DNA of 53,574 nt, from the NCBI GenBank assembly GCA_024225635.1, contig JAAEMK010000007.1, forward strand, positions 1 to 53,574, written 5' to 3'. Positions 38,156 to 45,332 of this stretch are shown here, one piece after another. The stretch is from Desulfobacteraceae bacterium (GTDB lineage Bacteria; Desulfobacterota; Desulfobacteria; Desulfobacterales; Desulfobacteraceae). A model generated the notes under the pieces. It searched no databases. It had not been told where the DNA came from and saw only the letters and a list, made by a program, of their open reading frames with translations. The position numbers were made by a program, and so were the translations under genes. Each line of letters opens with the position of its first letter. Within the stretch, counting starts at the first letter, position 1.

Positions 38156-39004
38156 TTATCGGGTCTGAGAGGTGAAGACCCAGTCTATATCAAGGGTATC
38201 TGCAACAGATGCATTTTCTGTAGATCCAAATCCAATATACAAAGGAGCCGTGAAAGCCGATCCGATAGTTTCGCCCCCTACATATACCCCATCAATATAG
38301 AATTCAATACTAGAAGTGCCTTCAATACGAATTCCAAATCGCCGATATGTATCGTCTGTACCTGCTGTAAGAGTTATGGTATTAGCAAATCGATCTTGAG
38401 GAGCTACGAAGTCTTCTGCTGTATTACCACCAGAAAATACTAGGCGAGGAATGCCGTCTGCGTCGTCGTCATCATTATGATGAAATCCAACAAATTCCAG
38501 ATCGGCTATATCGCCATTAATATCCATGCCAGCAGTAGCGCCAACATCTTCAATAAGGCCAACAAACCAGTGATGGGCATCCCAATCTGAATGAGTTACA
38601 CGAGCCTCAAAAACAATGACATCATTGGCTGTAGGGACTACGGAATTGCCTAGTCCATCATCTCCAGTATGGCTAATCCAATTACCATCAACAGCGCCTC
38701 CATCGCCAATAAGACGAAGTACACCACCTTTAACGCCCGCACGAATAAATGTTGAAGGATCGGCCGTAACTGTACCTACATCAATAGGCTCCCAGCTCGT
38801 AAGATCTAGGTCAGTTGTGCCGTCTAGAAAATCATTAAAGTAAGAAATGTGGGAAGTTGAACTTAGGAGATGAAGGGGAACTGCGTGTTTGGTAGTTCTA
38901 ACGCCTTCTGTACCTGCTGTGGTTCCAATAGAAAAAGCTCCACGATAAAGACCGCCACTAGCTTTTTCACTTGCATAAATACCATCGTTTCTAATATTGG
39001 CCAT
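38156..39004 (-). CDS. Concanavalin A/LamG-like lectin domain protein, 282 aa
   Basis: A short N-terminal stretch (ANIRNDGIYASEKASGGLYR) is typical of phage fibre attachment regions. The rest follows a jelly-roll lectin pattern: NDVIVFEARVTHSDWDAHHW, FGIRIEGTSSIEFYIDGVYV and LYIGFGSTENASVADTLDID. It is likely a receptor-binding or head-decorating glycan-binding protein. There is no signal peptide, unlike its upstream neighbours. A sigma70-like promoter lies 60 bases upstream (39066-39094). Confidence 0.65.
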   Translation of the reverse strand: MANIRNDGIYASEKASGGLYRGAFSIGTTAGTEGVRTTKHAVPLHLLSSTSHISYFNDFLDGTTDLDLTSWEPIDVGTVTADPSTFIRAGVKGGVLRLIGDGGAVDGNWISHTGDDGLGNSVVPTANDVIVFEARVTHSDWDAHHWFVGLIEDVGATAGMDINGDIADLEFVGFHHNDDDDADGIPRLVFSGGNTAEDFVAPQDRFANTITLTAGTDDTYRRFGIRIEGTSSIEFYIDGVYVGGETIGSAFTAPLYIGFGSTENASVADTLDIDWVFTSQTR

Positions 39005-39065
39005 CTTGGGCCTCCTCTAGTTAGGTCAACCTGTGGTCATCCGACTCACAAGAGGTTATGTGGGG

Positions 39066-39094
39066 AGAATAGACCCCCCCGGGGGATTAGTCAA
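39066..39094 (-). promoter_or_regulatory. Sigma70-like promoter with CCCCCGGGGG palindrome in spacer
   Basis: On the minus strand TTGACT (39089-39094) is separated by exactly 17 bases from TATTCT (39066-39071). The spacer contains the palindrome CCCCCGGGGG (39076-39085), which recurs elsewhere in the genome and could be a binding site for a spacer-bending activator or a repressor. It lies in the 96-base gap between the secreted phosphatase and the lectin gene. Transcription would begin near 39058. Confidence 0.5.
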
Positions 39095-39100
39095 CTCATC

Positions 39101-40177
39101 TCAGTGGCCCGTGTGGAGGGGCCCTGAGACGGAACAACTGGTGCAACGTCGGGTGTAGGTGAGGCTGGGCTGGCCGTCGTCATCCTTCCCAATGCGATCT
39201 AGTTCGATTAGGACGTAGTTCGGGTCAGAGCCGTTGAATTTGCCGTAGCGGGCAGTGCCCGGGGACATGATCTCCTCCACGTCCCAGTCGTTGTTGTCGG
39301 GGGCTACGCCAGAGCAGTCCAGGAGGTTGTAGTCGTTGGCTAGAGCGTGCCCATGCATGTAGGTCATGTAGAGGTTGTCTGGCTCGCAGATGACCTGTTC
39401 CATGAAATCAGCGTTAGAGCCACCTGCTAGGGAGCCTGCGCCGCGAATGGGACGGTGGCCTAGCATGTGGGCCCCGGTGATCTCGGGGTGGGCCGCGATG
39501 TAGGCGGGGACTGTAGTGTCGAGCCAGGTCTTGTGGGCTGTGCTGTAGCCAGTGATGACTGCGTCTACGCCAGCGGGGTTGTTGAGGGCACAGGAGTTGT
39601 AGACAGTGAAGAGATGGGTGCCAGCTCCGTGCCAAGTGCATTGGACGGTGCCGAACTCGCAGTGGAGGTCTTCGGCATCTGGGTCGCAGTCGAGGGATTC
39701 GATGGTAGTGCAAGAGCGGACTGTGCCGTTCAGGAGAAGCCCCCCGGGGAAGGGTATGCCATCACCCCAGAAGTCCTCTCGAACCTTCCCCTCACCATCC
39801 ACGTCATTGAAGGTAGTGCCGTCGTTGTCATACTGCTCGTGGTTGCCGATGAGGACAATGAGGGGAATGCCGGAGGTGTTGAAATTGCAAGCCTCTAGGC
39901 CGTCAAGAAAGTAGGTCTTCTGCGCTGCGACAGCGTTGTCTTCGACTGTGTCGCCCGCGATGATGACGAGATCAGCTTGGCCATTGACTGCGGCGCAGAT
40001 GGCTAATTCGAAACGGGCGTTGTTGTAGACGTAGTCTGCGGTTGTGGCACCAGTTTGGCCGATCTGGGGGTCGCCGAGGAGGTAGATACGGACAGGGCGA
40101 GTGGCTGCGTCACCCTCAGCTGCGGCTAGGGCGGGGGTTGGGAGTAGGAGGGCGAGGGCTAGGAGAAGCCAGCGCAT
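39101..40177 (-). CDS. Exported calcineurin-like metallophosphatase, 358 aa
   Basis: MRWLLLALALLLPTPALAAA is a clear Sec signal peptide. The catalytic motifs follow: D36-P-Q38 (Gln replaces the usual His), AGD (74-76), GNHE (111-114), LGHRP, and MHGHA. Members with this layout hydrolyse phosphate esters outside the cytoplasm. Inside a phage late operon it may attack envelope or extracellular phosphate compounds, or ride on the virion. A cytoplasmic relative is encoded at 12099. It is four bases downstream of the previous gene. Confidence 0.8.
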   Translation of the reverse strand: MRWLLLALALLLPTPALAAAEGDAATRPVRIYLLGDPQIGQTGATTADYVYNNARFELAICAAVNGQADLVIIAGDTVEDNAVAAQKTYFLDGLEACNFNTSGIPLIVLIGNHEQYDNDGTTFNDVDGEGKVREDFWGDGIPFPGGLLLNGTVRSCTTIESLDCDPDAEDLHCEFGTVQCTWHGAGTHLFTVYNSCALNNPAGVDAVITGYSTAHKTWLDTTVPAYIAAHPEITGAHMLGHRPIRGAGSLAGGSNADFMEQVICEPDNLYMTYMHGHALANDYNLLDCSGVAPDNNDWDVEEIMSPGTARYGKFNGSDPNYVLIELDRIGKDDDGQPSLTYTRRCTSCSVSGPLHTGH

Positions 40178-40180
40178 GGG

Positions 40181-41056
40181 CTAGAGGTCTTCTGCACGAT
40201 CTGAAATTGTGACCCAGAAGAATCCACTAGTGAATTCATCACATGAGCAGTTCTCTACCGTGCAGTCACCGCTATCTTCATCAAGCGGCCCCTCAGTGCT
40301 ATCTGGATCGATAAGCACAGCAGCAATGCCACCACCTTCAGTGAAAGCTACAGGAGTCCCATGTCCGATTTCGCAATATTCGCCACGGTTGTCCAAACGC
40401 ACATCGGTACCAGTGGCAATGCTACCCCCTGCTGGGCCATCGCATTGTGCAACTGTACTTGTTGTATTCCAACCGCCATCGTAAGTGATGAAACTAGGCA
40501 TTGAATCGCCCACTCCAATTGCAGAGATGACTAATGCCTTTATAGCGCCTGCACCTTGCGCCGGGACTACACCGTCGTTTGGGCGGTCCACAATAGCAAG
40601 AATGCATTCTTCATCGTTACCATTGAGGTGAGCACGATGTGCAAGCACGCCAAAACTCTTAAGGTACCAATCACGTCCGGGGGGTTCTATAATCACCCCG
40701 CCTTCACCTTGTAACGCCATTGAATGTGGTTGAAATGAGTTATAACCGGACCCATGACCAAATCCTACCCACTCAGTTGTAGAAATACCGAATCCATTTG
40801 CGGCGTAAAGGTAACCGTAGAATGTGCGCTCGACAATATCAGCATCGTCCGGTTGGGTAATGGTACCATCGTCATTCACTACCACATTAGAACACGAACC
40901 AAGAGTAGCCCCAGTGCCGTCTGAGACCATGATGGCATTGTCAGTGCAGGAGGTGGAAGAGAGTGAGAACGGATGAGACTCAACACCTTGATGATACTGA
41001 GCAAAGGCTGCCGTCGCGATGAAACACAAGGCTAAGAGGGCTAGGAGACCCTTCAT
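40181..41056 (-). CDS. Exported fibre-like protein with Sec leader, 291 aa
   Basis: MKGLLALLALCFIATAAFAQ is a Sec signal peptide with an A-F-A-Q cleavage site. The mature start (SSTSCTDNAIMVSDGTGATL, then VVVNDDGTITQPDDADI) is the kind of sequence found in phage tail-fibre N-terminal regions. The C-terminal part has paired Cys (CTVENCSCDE), fitting an oxidising extracytoplasmic environment. The combination of fibre motif and leader is odd. ATGA overlap with the previous gene. Confidence 0.6.
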   Translation of the reverse strand: MKGLLALLALCFIATAAFAQYHQGVESHPFSLSSTSCTDNAIMVSDGTGATLGSCSNVVVNDDGTITQPDDADIVERTFYGYLYAANGFGISTTEWVGFGHGSGYNSFQPHSMALQGEGGVIIEPPGRDWYLKSFGVLAHRAHLNGNDEECILAIVDRPNDGVVPAQGAGAIKALVISAIGVGDSMPSFITYDGGWNTTSTVAQCDGPAGGSIATGTDVRLDNRGEYCEIGHGTPVAFTEGGGIAAVLIDPDSTEGPLDEDSGDCTVENCSCDEFTSGFFWVTISDRAEDL

Positions 41057-41547
41057 GCCCCATCCTCCCAGCTAAAGACGGCAATGAGTTCAATATCAGT
41101 GCAGTCTGTCACTGTACCGCCAATTGTGGCATTGACATACCTAGCGCCACCGGGAAATTCTAACTCCTCACTTACCTTATTGTTGGTAGTCATAGCGGTG
41201 GAAGAGAAGTCAATATCTGTGCTGGCTGAGGTATAGGAAAAATGAGGGGTAACTGTGAAGGCAGTTGGATCAGCACAGCCAGTAGTATTTCCAATGAAGA
41301 AGTGAACCTTATCTGGATAGAGATTGTGAGGGCCTGTACCTGTATTGGCTCTAGAACCTCTAACGTCTACATCAGTACAGTCTCCAGTAGAATCGCCATC
41401 ATCACACACAAGAACGCAAGTGGAATTTCTACCACCAGTTTCCTGCTGTTTAGTAGTGGCGTCTAGGGCACATGCATCGCCGTCCGCTGCCTGTGCCCCA
41501 AGGGGAAGCAACAGCAAAGCGGCGAAAATAAAGAGTCGTTTCAACAT
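41053..41547 (-). CDS. Small exported Cys-containing protein, 164 aa
   Basis: MLKRLFIFAALLLLPLGAQA is a Sec signal peptide (cleavage A-Q-A). The mature protein of about 144 aa is beta-rich with several Cys (DGDACAL, STCVLVCDDG, DCTDVDV, CTDIEL), likely disulfide-bonded. The ATG at 41547 has GGAGAAG upstream; longer readings would extend into the end of the capsid gene. It follows the major capsid gene directly, after a strong hairpin. Confidence 0.6.
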   Translation of the reverse strand: MLKRLFIFAALLLLPLGAQAADGDACALDATTKQQETGGRNSTCVLVCDDGDSTGDCTDVDVRGSRANTGTGPHNLYPDKVHFFIGNTTGCADPTAFTVTPHFSYTSASTDIDFSSTAMTTNNKVSEELEFPGGARYVNATIGGTVTDCTDIELIAVFSWEDGA

Positions 41548-41562
41548 AGCTTCTCCAAGAGA

Positions 41563-41584
41563 GGGGTCCCGAAGGACCCCCCTC
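41563..41584 (-). promoter_or_regulatory. Perfect 9-bp hairpin after the capsid gene
   Basis: GAGGGGTCC and GGACCCCTC pair perfectly around CGAA (TTCG on the transcribed minus strand). There is no convincing T-run afterwards, so it could be a partial terminator or an RNA-stabilising hairpin that sets high capsid expression against lower expression of the exported proteins. Confidence 0.55.
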
Positions 41585-41615
41585 GCACGTATGGCGTTAC
41601 GCAGGTGGAAGGGCC

Positions 41616-42524
41616 CTAGAAGTTCGAACCCCAGTTGCCCCTCCATTCGCGGAACATGACACTAGCTCTGTACATCGCGTAGTGCTTACGGTCCTGAGTG
41701 TCGGGGTCATCGGAGCCGAAGAACTTCAACGGCATACGGTCGTTCCAGGTGATGGAGTTCTTTCCCTTGGGTGCATGGAGCGTCCATGCGGTAGTGCTGG
41801 TGATAAAGGGAACAGAGAGACTCGTGAACCCCGTTCGGTTGGAGGCGACAGTATTGATGTTGTTGTTGGAGGTGTCGACTTCGAACTGAGTGTCGAACAG
41901 AGTGTCCACCTGATGCTTCAGATTCGGGTGGTGGACGAGAACGGCCTGTTCAACGTCGATATAGCGATCCTCTTCAGACTGGGTGATCTCGGCCATGGTG
42001 CGCATGGCTTCAAGACCCACTGTGGAGAGAGCCACTGCCGGGGAAAGCATGTTGGACTGCGTGGTGGCAGTCTTCACATGCGTATGGGTCGTGGAGAACA
42101 TTGTCTCGCTCTCAAGACCCGTGTAGGTGGTGCCAGTGAAGAAATCATCGTACATACCCCAGAAGAGGCGCTCACGGTGATCTCTGGCACTTTCGCCCAG
42201 ATCGCTCGACATCTTGTTCATGATGCCGTGCTGGTCGTCCATCATCATTTCCATGGTGGCTCGCCAGCCGAGGGCGTAGGTGGTGTGGACGGTACGGACG
42301 CGAGAGCCCTGCGCCGGGTCGTCGAAGGCAATCGGGGTGCCTTCTGGCTTGGTCACCAAGGTGCCCAGACCGACGATGCGCATACCGTCTTCGTAAGCCT
42401 TGGTAGAGGTTTTCTTCTCTGCCAGCTTACTCCACTTCTCCTCCTGCTGATTGAAACCGAAGGCAAAGATTACCTTCTGATCAGCCTCAAGGAGTTCATT
42501 AAATTGGGGAGATAGAGTAGCCAT
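41616..42524 (-). CDS. Major capsid protein, 302 aa
   Basis: The sequence has the order seen in a family of phage capsid proteins: TLSPQFNELLEADQKVIFAF, AYEDGMRIVGLGTLVTKPEG, AYALGWRATMEMMMDD-like helix, VEQAVLVHHPNLK, and an ending with YRASVMFREWRGNWGSNF. Length and position (after scaffold and decoration genes, following portal) support the call. It would assemble the T-number shell around the scaffold at 43757 and may be the client of the GroES-like protein at 17493. Confidence 0.75.
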   Translation of the reverse strand: MATLSPQFNELLEADQKVIFAFGFNQQEEKWSKLAEKKTSTKAYEDGMRIVGLGTLVTKPEGTPIAFDDPAQGSRVRTVHTTYALGWRATMEMMMDDQHGIMNKMSSDLGESARDHRERLFWGMYDDFFTGTTYTGLESETMFSTTHTHVKTATTQSNMLSPAVALSTVGLEAMRTMAEITQSEEDRYIDVEQAVLVHHPNLKHQVDTLFDTQFEVDTSNNNINTVASNRTGFTSLSVPFITSTTAWTLHAPKGKNSITWNDRMPLKFFGSDDPDTQDRKHYAMYRASVMFREWRGNWGSNF

Positions 42525-42535
42525 TTAATTAGCTC

Positions 42536-43105
42536 CTAAGCCGTTGCGAAGGTGGCGTTGATGGTGAAAATGACATAGACGCCGGTCTTTCCGGTGTCAC
42601 GAATGGGGCTCTTATTGGTGTCGAGAACATCAAGAATAATAGCTTGAACGTCCGTGCCTTCAGTGGCTGCAGCCTGTACGACACCCCAATTTTCTACCGT
42701 AGCCACTGTGGCTGAGGTAATCTCGTAAGATTCGCCAATATCAGTGAGTGCAGGAGATGCAGCCGTAGTAGCGTCAGAGTAGAAATTCTTCGTAATGAAG
42801 ATAGTGCCCTGATTGGCAGGCCAGTAGGCGATTTCGTCATCAGAGGCGAAAGCGGCATTGGTTTTGGGGTTGGTATTCGAGTTATGGCCGGGGCCAAAGC
42901 AAGCAATACCAATCTCACCGCCACTATCAGCCTCTGCAATCGGCCAAGGGGTGCCGTCGTCAATCGGTTCGGTAAGTGTGCCGGCATTCACAAGCATAAC
43001 CGGCTCGCCGAGTTCGAACGTCTCGCTAGCAGTCATACCGCCGACACGAGTTTCATAAGTCCCACCTAGAGGGGACTTGAACGGCATAATATCAAACTTT
43101 GCCAT
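42536..43105 (-). CDS. Probable capsid decoration/head protein, 189 aa
   Basis: It is beta-rich, Thr/Ala/Gly-rich (TASETFELGEPVMLVNAGTL, AIILDVLDTNKSPIRDT) and lies immediately upstream of the capsid gene, the usual place for a head-stabilising protein. No further family recognised. The ATG follows AAGGAG. Confidence 0.55.
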   Translation of the reverse strand: MAKFDIMPFKSPLGGTYETRVGGMTASETFELGEPVMLVNAGTLTEPIDDGTPWPIAEADSGGEIGIACFGPGHNSNTNPKTNAAFASDDEIAYWPANQGTIFITKNFYSDATTAASPALTDIGESYEITSATVATVENWGVVQAAATEGTDVQAIILDVLDTNKSPIRDTGKTGVYVIFTINATFATA

Positions 43106-43133
43106 TATGTACTCCTTCCACCTTTAAGTGGAG

Positions 43134-43760
43134 TTAGTCTTTTTCAATATCAGCAGACCACGACAAGAGGGTGTCTGCGTCCTCAGTTGCCCCTGCCACC
43201 ACCTTTGTACGGTGGTCTCGGCGGGCAAAGCGTAAAGCGTCTCTGTTAGCAGCATGGGCGGCGCTCACCTCAGAGGAGTTACTTCCTTCCTTGTAGGTGT
43301 TTTCTGCCACTCCGCTGCGAAATCGTTTCTGATGTAAGGCCTGTTCTCGCTCCCGTCGGGCACGCTCCACATCGTTGGGCGTTCGGAGGAGAACCATGCC
43401 GGGGTAGCCGGAGTTGGAGCTATCGAGAGGGGTGCTGTAATTACTGGACATGAGACGATAGGCTGCCATCTCCTGGTCTTCGGCTTGGACAATCTCTGCG
43501 CCTCGTTGAGCGGCAGCCAACCGGGCTACGTCCTTATCCACTGCCCAGCTGTAAGTCATCTCAGGCTTGGCGTTGAAGACATTGAGACCCATGTAGTCGC
43601 CTACGTGGCAGCCGACGTAGTTAGAGGGGTCGTGGGCGACGATGTCCACCCACTCATCTTCGTTACCGATGAACTCCTCGGAGAAGTCCTCCATGTAGCG
43701 GGATCCATCAGGGCGAAGAGGGGCAAGGTTGAGTCGGTCTTTTCCACCACCAAGGTTCAC
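43134..43760 (-). CDS. Hypothetical virion-region protein, 208 aa
   Basis: I did not recognise this protein. The N-terminal half is mixed alpha/beta (EWVDIVAHDPSNYVGCHVGD), the C-terminal half basic and helical (DVERARREREQALHQKRFRS). A GTG start overlaps the scaffold stop. The position between scaffold and decoration protein suggests a head-assembly role. Confidence 0.5.
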   Translation of the reverse strand: MNLGGGKDRLNLAPLRPDGSRYMEDFSEEFIGNEDEWVDIVAHDPSNYVGCHVGDYMGLNVFNAKPEMTYSWAVDKDVARLAAAQRGAEIVQAEDQEMAAYRLMSSNYSTPLDSSNSGYPGMVLLRTPNDVERARREREQALHQKRFRSGVAENTYKEGSNSSEVSAAHAANRDALRFARRDHRTKVVAGATEDADTLLSWSADIEKD

Positions 43761-44623
43761 TGGGCAGCTCCTTTTTGGGCTTTGATGCGAGCAAGAATGT
43801 CATCGACGCTACCGTCAGAATCTTGAGCGGCTCGAATCTGGGCAATGTTGAGGGCTGGCATACCGCCCTTTTCTAGGGATTTGTTGTATTCTTTCTCAGC
43901 CTCGGTTAGCTCGTTGGGATTGGAGCGGTCCACGGGAGCAATGCCACCGGTCATGTTACCGGCCTGCGTGGCTTCGATGAGCTTGGCGAGGTCTTCGTTC
44001 TGTTTGGTAACGGTGGCATCCCTTGTGGCCTGTCCCTTAGTGACGAGGTCTTGGATTTTGAAGCCCTTAACGGCGTTCACTTGGACCTTCACCCACTCTG
44101 GGTCGGCTAGGTTGTTAGCAGCAGCGCCCGTCTGATTGGCGAAGTGGGCATTGAGCTGGGGGGCGAGGATTTCCTGGTAGGTTCCGGCACCGAACTCAGC
44201 ATCCACAGCATTGGCCTCGGCTTGGATGAGAGCAATGTGGGCTACCTGGTTGTACCGAACCTCGCTAGCCTCCAGCCTCTCACGGAGGTCGGCGTTAGCA
44301 TCCTTGGCCTTCTGCTCGATGACGCCCTCGGGGTCGTTGACGAGGCGGTCTGCGAACGGCGTGGTGTCCTCTGGGTGGGCAACCTGCGGTTGGGCACTAA
44401 CTTGACCCTCTAGACGGGCTAGGGACTGCTGGGTTTGGGCAAGCTGTGTGGCTAGGGCCTGCGCCTGCTCATTGGAGCCACTAACGGCTTCGTTGAGCAT
44501 TTCCTGAACCTCATCTTGAGTGAAAGGTTCGGTGTCGTCTACGGGGTCAGTGATGGGCTCTGCGGGAGGGATGGGAGTTCCCTCAGTGTCGGTAGTGAAC
44601 ATATCTGTTGCGGCCATGGGCAT
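43757..44623 (-). CDS. Scaffolding protein, 288 aa
   Basis: It is an acidic, helical, low-aromatic protein: a Pro/Thr/Asp N-terminus, then coiled-coil Gln/Ala segments (SNEQAQALATQLAQTQQSLA) and a basic helical C-terminus (VDDILARIKAQKGAAQ) that would bind the capsid shell. It precedes the capsid genes as expected. Start at 44623 or 44617. Confidence 0.7.
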   Translation of the reverse strand: MPMAATDMFTTDTEGTPIPPAEPITDPVDDTEPFTQDEVQEMLNEAVSGSNEQAQALATQLAQTQQSLARLEGQVSAQPQVAHPEDTTPFADRLVNDPEGVIEQKAKDANADLRERLEASEVRYNQVAHIALIQAEANAVDAEFGAGTYQEILAPQLNAHFANQTGAAANNLADPEWVKVQVNAVKGFKIQDLVTKGQATRDATVTKQNEDLAKLIEATQAGNMTGGIAPVDRSNPNELTEAEKEYNKSLEKGGMPALNIAQIRAAQDSDGSVDDILARIKAQKGAAQ

Positions 44624-44629
44624 GGATCC

Positions 44630-44992
44630 TTATTTGGAGGTTTTCTTTTTCTTCTTGCCACGAGCTATGGCACGTATTGCTCTTTTTTTAGCTCTACGTC
44701 TGAGTATGCTAGGGGTTGCTTCTTTATATGAATTTCTCTGACTTTGAGACTTATTTTTTTGAGCCTCTGATCTACCAGTAGAGTAAAAAGTAAAATCCTT
44801 ATCGCTTAGGGATCTTTCAAACTCCTTCTTTGTCCACCGCTGATTGAAACTTCTCTCTTTACCTGGTGTTTCGAGTGCGCCAGACTTCACAAACGCATTA
44901 AATCTTATATTTTGATGCTGTCTTTTAGAGTTTGAATATGATTGATGAACGCTTCTCGTATTTACTGAAGTCTTTGTACTACGTTTCGGCAT
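44630..44992 (-). CDS. Highly basic protein with Lys-rich C-terminus, 120 aa
   Basis: It starts MPKRSTKTSVNTRSVHQ, is rich in Ser, Arg, Gln and Lys throughout, and ends in ARGKKKKKTSK. It resembles in length, charge and both termini the protein at 52718-53116. Likely nucleic-acid binding; it could be packaged or act in DNA packaging. Third positions are strongly A/T. The ORF is followed by the scaffold gene after 6 bases. Confidence 0.6.
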   Translation of the reverse strand: MPKRSTKTSVNTRSVHQSYSNSKRQHQNIRFNAFVKSGALETPGKERSFNQRWTKKEFERSLSDKDFTFYSTGRSEAQKNKSQSQRNSYKEATPSILRRRAKKRAIRAIARGKKKKKTSK

Positions 44993-45020
44993 TTTCCTCT
45001 CCCCGCGGGGATATTGTTAA

Positions 45021-45048
45021 AGGGTACTAGATGTTGTGGCTGTGTCAA
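45021..45048 (-). promoter_or_regulatory. Weak sigma70-like promoter before the basic protein gene
   Basis: On the minus strand TTGACA (45043-45048) is followed after 16 bases by TACCCT (45021-45026). The -35 is perfect, the -10 poor. CCCCGCGGGG (45001-45010) lies downstream as a possible operator or hairpin. It would drive the head genes separately from the terminase-portal part. Confidence 0.3.
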
Positions 45049-45050
45049 CC

Positions 45051-45332
45051 TTAAGCACTAGGGGTTGTGGTTTCCTCGGGTTCGCACTGTTTGAGGGCCG
45101 ATAGCTCCATGTAGGCATTTCCCTTGGGTATAGCGTTTCCGCTATCCTCTGGAAGGGGTAGGAGCTGGTCCAGTTGGGCTGAAAATTCCCTGAGCCACTT
45201 GAGGATGAATTGACTGTAGCGGGCCTCGGGGTCATCTAGCTCAAGCAATTCCAACCTGTCCCGGTGGTACTCCCGTTCCGCCTCCAATAGGCTGTCCAGT
45301 GCCGTTCGTCCCGGCCCCCGGAGGACCGGCAT
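45051..45332 (-). CDS. Hypothetical protein after portal, 93 aa
   Basis: I did not recognise this protein. It is helical with YHRDRLELLELDDPEARYSQ and LREFSAQLDQLLPLPED. I start it at 45332, overlapping the portal end by 92 bases; an earlier ATG at 45470 would overlap far more. Possibly a head-assembly or protease-like helper; no evidence for either. Confidence 0.5.
   Translation of the reverse strand: MPVLRGPGRTALDSLLEAEREYHRDRLELLELDDPEARYSQFILKWLREFSAQLDQLLPLPEDSGNAIPKGNAYMELSALKQCEPEETTTPSA

Noticed and set aside
41682-42515. + strand ORF of 277 aa
   Set aside because: It is a mirror frame of the major capsid gene.
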